From: an uncultured Collinsella sp.
Lineage (GTDB): Bacteria > Actinomycetota > Coriobacteriia > Coriobacteriales > Coriobacteriaceae
Length of the DNA: 10,391 nt
Direction: 5' to 3'
Assembly (NCBI GenBank): GCA_959020035.1
Contig: CAUEQX010000059.1
Span: 1 to 10,391 of the forward strand
Shown: one piece after another, positions 1 through 5,997 of the stretch
Numbering within the stretch: the stretch's first letter is position 1
Layout of the letters: every line of letters starts with the position of its first letter
The notes under the pieces: generated by a model
The model's input: the letters and a program-made list of their open reading frames with translations, nothing else
What the model was told of the DNA's origin: nothing
Databases searched by the model: none
Position numbers and translations under genes: made by a program

Positions 1-1284
1 GAGCTCAAGGCTGCCGTCGCGAGTTGTTCCGATGACCTTTTTGCCGCTACGGCCAAAACTAAGCTCGAAAGCGCTGCCGCCATCTGCGAGAAGCTGTCCC
101 GTCGTTTTATCTGCACCGTTGCGAATCCTCCGTATATGGGCAGCAGCAGCTTTAACCCCTTCATGTCCAAGTGGGTCAAGAAGAACTACCCCGACGTGAA
201 GAGCGACCTGTTCTCCAGCTTTGTCGTTCGCATGTTCAATCTCGCCAAGGACCACGGCGAGTGCGGCGTCATGTCGCCTTTCGTCTGGATGTTCATCGGA
301 AGCTATGAGAAGCTCCGCAACGAGATTATCGACAACAGAACGCTGACTTCGCTCATTCAGCTCGAGTACTCGGGCTTCGCCGGCGCGACCGTGCCCATCT
401 GCACCTATACGTTCCACAACTCGTTCATCAAGGGCTACAAGGGCGGCTACGTGCGCCTTTCGGACTTCGTTGGTGCTGCCGTTCAGGCTCCGAAGGCCCT
501 CGAAGCGATCCGAAACCCCGACTGCGGCTGGTTCTACCGCCGCGACGCCGAGACCTTCAAACAGATTCCCGGCACCCCCATTGCCTACTGGGCCAGTGAT
601 GCCCTTGTTGAATCATTCTCAAAAGGAAAAAGGCTCGATGCTATTGCTACTCCGCGTCAGGGCTTGGCGACGAGTGATAATGGCCGCTTTTTGAGGAAAT
701 GGTGGGAAGTGGCGCCTTCCAACACATCGCGAGATTGCGGCGGCAGGTCCGAGGCAAAGCAGAGTGGTTCCCGCTGGTTCCCGATTATTCGGGGCGGCTC
801 CTATCGAAAGTGGTGGGGTGACTACGACGAGGTGGTTAATTGGTTTGATGACGGTCGGGAGATGAAGGAAGCGATTCTGGCCAAGTATACTTATCTCTCT
901 ACACCTGATTTTGTAATCAAGAACCAGGGCGACTACTTCAAGCCTGCGGTTTCCTGGTCTAAAATTTCTTCCAGCCTTGCTTCCTTTAGGTTTGCGCCTC
1001 GAGGGATGCTATTTGAGGTAGCTGGTGCATGTCTTTTTGCGGAGCCGAACGAGCTTCGATACATCCAGGCTTTCTGCAACTGTTCCATTGCCGAAATTGA
1101 TTTGGCGTTTATGTCGCCGACTCTAAACTTTGAGGTAGGCCAAATCGGTCAGTTGCCGATTATCCAAGATGAGGATGCCGAACCGACTGTCTGCTCACTC
1201 GTTGAAGACTCTCGCTCAATTTCAAAGGCGGACTACGATTCGTTTGAAACCTCCTGGGATTTTAAACGTAATCCTCTTGTCTAG
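1..1284 (+). CDS. pglX: BREX-1 adenine-specific DNA methyltransferase PglX, catalytic and target-recognition part (5' truncated by window edge)
   Basis: The frame is open from base 1, so the gene starts upstream; 427 residues are visible. It encodes the SAM-dependent N6-adenine methyltransferase that marks host DNA in BREX. The amino-methyltransferase motif IV, NPPY, is at visible residues 42-45 (bases 124-135), preceded by FICTVA and followed by MGSSSFN, the typical PglX context. Residues 60-190 (MSPFVWMFIGSYEKLRNEII, then GFAGATVPICTYTFHN) match the conserved PglX core. From about residue 200 to the end the sequence looks like a variable target-recognition region and GC content drops. The protein ends at SWDFKRNPLV, a block that in full-length PglX (about 1,200 aa) is followed directly by the C-terminal helical domain. 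Here a stop codon follows, and that domain is a separate gene at 2286-3254. The family call is firm. Whether this shortened protein works with the detached C-terminus is inference. Confidence 0.93.
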   Translation, partial: ELKAAVASCSDDLFAATAKTKLESAAAICEKLSRRFICTVANPPYMGSSSFNPFMSKWVKKNYPDVKSDLFSSFVVRMFNLAKDHGECGVMSPFVWMFIGSYEKLRNEIIDNRTLTSLIQLEYSGFAGATVPICTYTFHNSFIKGYKGGYVRLSDFVGAAVQAPKALEAIRNPDCGWFYRRDAETFKQIPGTPIAYWASDALVESFSKGKRLDAIATPRQGLATSDNGRFLRKWWEVAPSNTSRDCGGRSEAKQSGSRWFPIIRGGSYRKWWGDYDEVVNWFDDGREMKEAILAKYTYLSTPDFVIKNQGDYFKPAVSWSKISSSLASFRFAPRGMLFEVAGACLFAEPNELRYIQAFCNCSIAEIDLAFMSPTLNFEVGQIGQLPIIQDEDAEPTVCSLVEDSRSISKADYDSFETSWDFKRNPLV

Positions 1285-1288
1285 GTGA
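1283..1288 (+). promoter_or_regulatory. Ribosome binding site for the HEPN-like gene, overlapping the pglX stop codon
   Basis: AGGTGA shares bases with the pglX TAG stop (1282-1284) and lies 5 nt before ATG 1294. It decides the start: the in-frame GTG at 1285 is part of the Shine-Dalgarno sequence itself. The overlap suggests translational coupling to pglX. Confidence 0.7.
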
Positions 1289-1293
1289 TCGTC

Positions 1294-2139
1294 ATGGCTG
1301 AAAAGAAGAGGCACAAGCCTGTCGATAAGACTAAAATTGAATATGTCGAACCTAAGCCAAGCTGGATAAAGGCTGTTAAGGTTAATGACCCTAATGACGT
1401 CATGGGTTCTATTATTCAGTTTTTTCTGGTTGAATCTCCTTGTAAAGGTGTGAGTAGCAGAGGGATATCGCTTCTCGATTATGGATGGGCCGATAGTGTT
1501 CCTCCTAAATCCGGGTACCTTCACCGAAGATTATTGGAAGTGGCCAATCTCTGCGATGGGTCGACGCTATTTACGGCCACACGAAAAGAAGAGATGAAAA
1601 ATAGGTTTGTTGATGCTGATATGCCTGGCAATTTTGCTTCAACTTGTACCTCAAATCGCGTTGTGGCGCTCATCAACAGCAATTTTGTGCTTGATTTATT
1701 TCGGATTATTAGAAATTCGTTGGCACATTGTCGCTTTCAATTGGTCGAAAAGAACGGTGTAGATTTCATTGCTTTTGAAAACGGTATGCCAGGAAAAGAT
1801 CTCATTGGAGCGGATTCATTTGAGGTGAGTTCTCGTTTATTTCTTAAATGCAGCACTCTCATTGATTGGATTGCTGTGGTTAAGTCAGAGGCTGTATATG
1901 AGGCGGAAGAAATTGCCCGAAAGAAAGAGACCTCAGAACGGGAGTGGGAAAACAAACGTCAATTGGTTTTGTCTCGAATCTCGAGTGGGTCCTGCTCAAA
2001 TAAAGATGAACTCGGGAAGGACTGTGAGCTATCTAAGCGTAATTTAGATAAATTGCTTGGCGAGCTGAAGGCCCAAGGGCTTATTGCTTATTCACGTTCT
2101 AATCGAAAATGGGAACTTACTGGTGACGCAAATCCGTGA
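1294..2139 (+). CDS. HEPN-like protein with C-terminal winged-helix-like region, inserted between the two pglX parts
   Basis: This 281-aa protein has no name I recognise. Residues 128-150 form a hydrophobic helix leading into R140-NSLA-H145 followed by CRF. This is the Rx4-6H motif in the setting (LDLFRIIRNSLAHCRF) typical of HEPN domains, many of which are RNases in toxin-antitoxin, abortive-infection and CRISPR systems. Residues 204-233 are a charged helix, probably coiled coil. Residues 235-277 (KDELGKDCELSKRNLDKLLG, then a short turn and RKWELTG) look like a winged helix: three helices and a beta wing, as in DNA-binding regulators. Residues 1-30 are basic and carry no signal peptide or membrane segment. 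ATG 1294 is preferred over GTG 1285 because AGGTGA (1283-1288) is well placed for it. The gene starts 9 nt after the pglX stop, so coupling is likely. It is much more AT-rich than the core genes around it. HEPN plus winged helix is my reading by eye. A nuclease role is inference; a regulatory or non-catalytic HEPN role is also possible. Confidence 0.72.
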   Translation: MAEKKRHKPVDKTKIEYVEPKPSWIKAVKVNDPNDVMGSIIQFFLVESPCKGVSSRGISLLDYGWADSVPPKSGYLHRRLLEVANLCDGSTLFTATRKEEMKNRFVDADMPGNFASTCTSNRVVALINSNFVLDLFRIIRNSLAHCRFQLVEKNGVDFIAFENGMPGKDLIGADSFEVSSRLFLKCSTLIDWIAVVKSEAVYEAEEIARKKETSEREWENKRQLVLSRISSGSCSNKDELGKDCELSKRNLDKLLGELKAQGLIAYSRSNRKWELTGDANP

Positions 2140-2285
2140 GTAAGAGATGCTTCATCTTTGATTGCAAAGAACGGCGTGTCGAATGAGCTTCCAACGTTTT
2201 TTATCGCAAAGAGACTCGCTGTCTCTCGAAAGTGACCTTTTAAATTAATATTAGTCGGCGTTTTTAAATGAGAGGGCGGTCAAAT
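2140..2285. other. AT-rich intergenic stretch before the detached pglX C-terminal gene
   Basis: This 146-base gap contains a small hairpin (AGAGAC 2210-2215, loop TCGCT, GTCTCT 2221-2226) and an AT-rich run at 2238-2252. I see no convincing -35/-10 pair: TAAATT and TAATAT each match the -10 consensus at 4 of 6 positions but lack a partner. The hairpin has no following T-run, so it is not an intrinsic terminator. An in-frame TAA at 2265-2267 just before ATG 2268 rules out simple read-through fusion into the downstream gene. Confidence 0.5.
2272..2276 (+). promoter_or_regulatory. Ribosome binding site for the pglX C-terminal gene
   Basis: GAGGG lies 9 nt before ATG 2286. The alternative in-frame ATG at 2268 is preceded only by GGCGTTTTTAA, with no Shine-Dalgarno sequence, so 2286 is the better start. 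Confidence 0.6.
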
Positions 2286-3254
2286 ATGGCCACTTTACTT
2301 CAAGAAAAATACGAGGCTCGCAAGGCCGAGGTCAACGCTCGCTTTGAGCAGCTTCGCGCCAACGAGGGGGAACTCAACCGGATTTTTGCCAAGATCTACA
2401 ACATGGAGGGAGAGGTGCCCATCGAGGTCGAGGACAAGTACGTATCGGTGGCACGCATCTTTGATACCGCCGACGAGATCCCCGAGAGCTATAAGGGCAA
2501 CAAATACGTGCGCACCAAGCGAGACGAGATCACCTCGCTCATAAGCTATGCCGTGGGCTGCGTGTTTGGCCGCTATTCGCTGGATGTGGACGGGCTGGTC
2601 CTGGCCGATCAGGGCGCCACAGTCGATGACTATCTGGCCAAGATGCCCAACTCTGATCATGTGACCTTTATGCCCGATAGCGATAACGTGCTGCCCATTA
2701 CCGATGACGAGTACTTTGACGACGACATCGTGCGCTACTTTATCGACTTTGTGCGCACCGTGTATGGCGAGGAGACGCTTGAGCAGAACCTGGCCTTTAT
2801 TGCCGAGGCACTCGGCGGCAAGGGTACCTCGCGCGAGGTAATCCGCACCTACTTTTTGAAGGACTTCTTTAAGGACCACTGCCAGACCTATAAGAAGCGC
2901 CCCATCTACTGGCTGTTCGACAGCGGCAAGAAGAACGGCTTCAAGTGCCTTGTTTACATGCATCGCTACCAGCCTGACCTGTTGGCTCGCATCCGCACCG
3001 ACTATGTGCATGAGCAACAGGAGCGCTACCGTGCCCAGATCGGGTATGCCAACGATGCCCTTGTCAGTGCCGAGCGCGGCGAGCGCGTGCGCTTGGATAA
3101 GCGCATCAAAAAGCTCAACGACCAGCTCAAAGAGACCATTGCCTACGAGGAGAAACTGCACCATTTGGCAGACCAGATGATTAAGATCGACCTGGATGAC
3201 GGCGTCAAGGTCAACTACGCCAAGTTTCAGGATGTGCTGGCGAAGATTAAGTAA
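2286..3254 (+). CDS. pglX (C-terminal part): Detached C-terminal domain of BREX-1 PglX
   Basis: This 322-aa protein corresponds to the C-terminal part of normal PglX and contains no methyltransferase motifs. Recognisable blocks in order are an N-terminal helix with ELNRIF (residues 29-34) followed by a short acidic region; ITSLISYAVGCVFGRYSLD; ITDDEYFDDDIV; IRTYFLKDFFKDHC; PIYWLFDSGKKNGFK (from residue 206); and DYVHEQQERYR (from residue 239) leading into a C-terminal coiled coil. In typical PglX the ELNRIF helix follows directly on the SWDF..HPL block that now ends the gene at 1284, so little or no coding content seems lost. It has its own ribosome binding site and ATG and a fully open frame with host-like GC, which argues for a maintained gene and not a decaying remnant. 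It probably associates with the 1-1284 product to rebuild PglX, but that is inference. pglZ follows after 23 nt. Confidence 0.88.
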   Translation: MATLLQEKYEARKAEVNARFEQLRANEGELNRIFAKIYNMEGEVPIEVEDKYVSVARIFDTADEIPESYKGNKYVRTKRDEITSLISYAVGCVFGRYSLDVDGLVLADQGATVDDYLAKMPNSDHVTFMPDSDNVLPITDDEYFDDDIVRYFIDFVRTVYGEETLEQNLAFIAEALGGKGTSREVIRTYFLKDFFKDHCQTYKKRPIYWLFDSGKKNGFKCLVYMHRYQPDLLARIRTDYVHEQQERYRAQIGYANDALVSAERGERVRLDKRIKKLNDQLKETIAYEEKLHHLADQMIKIDLDDGVKVNYAKFQDVLAKIK

Positions 3255-3277
3255 CTGCAGATACGGTAAGGATATTC

Positions 3278-5986
3278 ATGCCCAAGATCGATGTAGAAGA
3301 ACAGCTCAAGCTGCGATTTTTGCAGCCGTTGTCCTCATGCGCGCCGCGCCGTGTGGTGGTTTGGCACGATGCAGACGGCGAGTTTGCTCCTGAGTTTGAG
3401 CGATTGGCTGCCGGGGGTTTCGACGGCGTGGGGGCCGATGCCGGCGTAATGCCTGCTCACGGTGACTTTGAGCGCCCGGTGCGCTTTGTTGAGGCCTGCG
3501 AGGGCCGTATGTTTGCCGTCAAGAAGCTCATCAACCGCGATGACCTTGCGAGCGATATCTTGCTGTATCGCCGTTGCCCGCGCGGCAGGCTTGAAGGTGA
3601 TTGGCTTGCCGATGTTGAGCTGTATGCCGATCAGTTCCAGGCTGACTATCTTTCGCTTTTGGCCGATCAGCTGGGCATCGAGAATATCGACGCCGTGCGC
3701 GAGAGCCTGCGCGAGCACAAGACGTTCTTTGATGCCAAGACCCGCTGCGCTAAGTTTGCCGCGTGTGTTCCGCATGCCTCGGGCGCATCCGATATCGAAC
3801 TCGGCATCCTTACGGTGATTTTTGGCGGTAAAGAGCTTGGTGACGCGCGCCCCGCGTTTGTGCTGCGCAGCTGCATGACCACACTGCTGCACGAGGGCCC
3901 CGAGGCGCTGGCCGCGCTGGTGGATAAGTACAGCGTGCGCGATGTTCTCTCTGCCTTTATGTTGCGCTGCTATGGGTTTGATGGGCCGCTTTACGAGCGT
4001 GACTCATTGCTTATGCTTGCATCCCATGTGCTCCTTACGGCGGCATCAACCGCGCTTCCCGAGGGAGCGCTCAAGGGGCTTGAGAGCCATGTGGCTCCCG
4101 CCTACGGGCCCTATTGCCTTGAGGCGGTGCGTACGTGGGACCAGACCGCCGATACCCAGGCATCGAGCGAGGACCTATTTGAGATTTGCCGTTTGGTTGA
4201 GGACGCCCGCGGACTCTTTGCACGGTTCGAGACCTTGCCGATCGATGCGCTGGCTTCGCTTGATGTGTTCCCGTGCGTCAATGAGGCTGTGCTCTCGCAG
4301 CTGTTCTGCTCGTTTGCGCAAGGTGCAGACCGTGTTGAGGATGCGCGTGCCTTTGCTGCGCGCCGTTGCGACCTAAGCTGGTACCGTCGTGTCGAGAGCT
4401 ACTTTGACCTGCTTGTCGCTGTGGCCGATATGTGCGCGTTTAGGCAGACGCACGCGGGTGGGTTCCATCTGGCGCGGTCCCAGCAGGTGTGGGATGCCTA
4501 TACGTCCGAATGGTATGCCATGGACGCTGCCTATCGCCATATGTGCACCGCGTATCTGCGGGCACGCTCCGTCGAGTGCGATGCGCTCGAGGAACCTGCC
4601 CGCGCCGTGGCGGACTGGGCGGAGAATCTCTACAGCAACTGGTTCTTGGCGGATGCCAATGCCTGCTGGGCGGCTGCTGCGCAAGGGGAGTGGGCCGATT
4701 GCGGCTACATCGATGGTCCCGCACGGCAGGATGAGCTTTACTGGCATGTGCTACCCGCCTTTGTGGGTTCTGCCAAAACAACGGTCGTTATCGTGAGCGA
4801 TGCGCTGCGCTATGAGGTTGCCCGCGACGTTGCGGCGCTGCTCGAGCGCGAACGCGGCGGCAACGTCAAGGTCTCTAGCATGCAGGCGGTCTTTCCCTCC
4901 ATTACCGAGGTGGGCATGCCTGCGCTGCTGCCGCACCAGGTGCTTGAGCTTGCAGAGGATGGCGCGTTTGTGTTGGCTGACGACATGCCCACTGCGACGA
5001 CTCCGCAGCGCGAGGCCGTGCTTGCCCACGTTGAGCCTACAGCCCGCGCTTTGCGCTCGAGCGCATACCTCAACATGGCGGGAACCGAGCGCAAGGCGAT
5101 GCTCAAGGACTCAAGACTTGTCTACCTCTATCACAACAAGATTGATGCCACGGGCGAGAAGGCCGCTACGCAGGATGACGTCTTCGATGCCTGTGCGGAC
5201 ACCGTAGAGGAGCTTGCCGCGTTGGCGCGCCGCGTGTGCACCGACGCCCCGGGCGCGCGTGTTGTTATAACGGCGGATCACGGCTTTATCTACACGCGCC
5301 GGGAGCTCAGCGAGTGTCAGATGCTCGGCAAGCCAGATCTTCCCTTCCTTGACGCTCCCGTCATGCACGGCAAGCGTCATCTGGTGGTGCCCAACGAGGC
5401 CGTGGCCAAGCTTTCGGACGAGGCACGCGGGGTGTTTGTTAATGTTGACATGGGACGTTTGGGTGCCGGCTTTGAGGGGTTTGCCCCGCGCGAGAACGTG
5501 CACTTCAAGCGTCCCGGTGGTACTAACAACTACGTCCACGGCGGCATGAGCCTGCAGGAGCTTTGCGTGCCCGTTGTCGGATTTTGGCGTGCGCGCTCGG
5601 GTTCCAAGGACTTTGTCGACACGCGCGTGGCGACGCTGCGCGTGCTAAGTGAGGGGCGCCGAGTGACCAACTCGCTTTTCTCGGTCAACTTGATCCAGGA
5701 AGAACCTGCCCAAGGTAAGGTCTTGCCGTGCGAGTACGAGCTGGTGTTTACCGATGCGAGTGGCAACGAGGTGAGCGATACGGTCAAGGCGCATGCCAAC
5801 AAGACTTCTGTTAACTCGCAGGAGCGCGTGGTGCATGCCAAGTTTGCGTTGCATGCAGTGGATGGATTCTCGGCCAAGGGTCCGTACTATCTGGTCTGCC
5901 GCGAGCGCGAGACGGGCAAGATCGTTTGGCGCGAGACGTATACCATCGCTGTTTCGTTTGCCCCTGTTGCTGACTTTGGTTTTTAG
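3278..5986 (+). CDS. pglZ: BREX-1 phosphatase-fold protein PglZ
   Basis: This 902-aa cytoplasmic protein is the core BREX component of the alkaline phosphatase superfamily. The start is fixed by AAGGA (3268-3272) 5 nt before ATG. The N-terminal region opens with VEEQLKLRFLQP and RVVVWHDADGEF, as in BREX-1 PglZ. The central region (about 80-480) is helical and contains HKTFFDAKTRC. The PglZ domain begins with TVVIVSDALRYEVARDVAAL, giving a metal-ligand candidate D508 in SDALRYE. FPSITEVGMPALLPH carries T543 at the position where the superfamily usually has its nucleophile. TADHGFIYTR gives D667 and H668. GGTNNYVHGGMSLQELCVPV follows near residue 750, then a beta-rich C-terminal domain. Length is normal to slightly long. 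The enzymatic substrate is not settled for the family; PglZ is required for both methylation and restriction in characterised systems. It lies between the detached pglX part and brxL, the usual BREX-1 order. Confidence 0.95.
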   Translation: MPKIDVEEQLKLRFLQPLSSCAPRRVVVWHDADGEFAPEFERLAAGGFDGVGADAGVMPAHGDFERPVRFVEACEGRMFAVKKLINRDDLASDILLYRRCPRGRLEGDWLADVELYADQFQADYLSLLADQLGIENIDAVRESLREHKTFFDAKTRCAKFAACVPHASGASDIELGILTVIFGGKELGDARPAFVLRSCMTTLLHEGPEALAALVDKYSVRDVLSAFMLRCYGFDGPLYERDSLLMLASHVLLTAASTALPEGALKGLESHVAPAYGPYCLEAVRTWDQTADTQASSEDLFEICRLVEDARGLFARFETLPIDALASLDVFPCVNEAVLSQLFCSFAQGADRVEDARAFAARRCDLSWYRRVESYFDLLVAVADMCAFRQTHAGGFHLARSQQVWDAYTSEWYAMDAAYRHMCTAYLRARSVECDALEEPARAVADWAENLYSNWFLADANACWAAAAQGEWADCGYIDGPARQDELYWHVLPAFVGSAKTTVVIVSDALRYEVARDVAALLERERGGNVKVSSMQAVFPSITEVGMPALLPHQVLELAEDGAFVLADDMPTATTPQREAVLAHVEPTARALRSSAYLNMAGTERKAMLKDSRLVYLYHNKIDATGEKAATQDDVFDACADTVEELAALARRVCTDAPGARVVITADHGFIYTRRELSECQMLGKPDLPFLDAPVMHGKRHLVVPNEAVAKLSDEARGVFVNVDMGRLGAGFEGFAPRENVHFKRPGGTNNYVHGGMSLQELCVPVVGFWRARSGSKDFVDTRVATLRVLSEGRRVTNSLFSVNLIQEEPAQGKVLPCEYELVFTDASGNEVSDTVKAHANKTSVNSQERVVHAKFALHAVDGFSAKGPYYLVCRERETGKIVWRETYTIAVSFAPVADFGF

Positions 5987-5989
5987 GAG
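5985..5989 (+). promoter_or_regulatory. Ribosome binding site for brxL, overlapping the pglZ stop codon
   Basis: AGGAG overlaps the pglZ TAG stop (5984-5986) and lies 8 nt before ATG 5998. It favours ATG 5998 over the in-frame GTG at 5989, which overlaps the site itself. Confidence 0.7.
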
Positions 5990-5997
5990 TGTGCCCT

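Larger units (their letters stand above)
600..2285. other. Low-GC segment spanning the PglX target-recognition region and the HEPN-like gene (candidate transferred cassette)
   Basis: Hand counts on single 60-base lines give about 63% GC at 241-300, 47% at 601-660, 48% at 901-960, 38% at 1321-1380, 32% at 1681-1740 and 43% at 1921-1980. They return to about 53% at 2701-2760 and 65% at 7081-7140. The fall begins inside pglX where conserved catalytic sequence gives way to target-recognition sequence, and ends near the start of the detached pglX C-terminal gene. Rare-type codons (ATA, AGA, TTA) appear within it. No integrase, transposase or clear flanking direct repeat is visible, so exchange by homologous recombination between conserved pglX flanks is the simplest explanation. 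The edges are approximate. Confidence 0.55.

Noticed and set aside
2140..2235. 31 open codons continuing in frame after the HEPN-like gene stop
   Set aside because: It is too short to judge, has no family signature and ends at TGA. The winged-helix-like region already looks complete before the stop, so a truncated gene is not needed to explain it.
2203..2252. Promoter or terminator before the detached pglX gene
   Set aside because: The 6-bp hairpin has no T-run, and the AT-rich run has no -35 element at proper spacing, so neither could be supported.
1282..2285. Classical insertion sequence or intron interrupting pglX
   Set aside because: No transposase, recombinase, reverse transcriptase, terminal inverted repeats or obvious target-site duplication could be found, and the downstream part has its own start signals.
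2295..3164. Long open frame on the minus strand opposite the pglX C-terminal gene
   Set aside because: It lies antisense to a clear conserved gene, has no family signature and has biased hydrophobic composition. It is a by-product of codon bias on the plus strand.
3413..3434. Two G5 runs early in pglZ as possible phase-variation tracts
   Set aside because: Five-base runs are common in GC-rich DNA and too short to slip at high frequency; the frame is intact.
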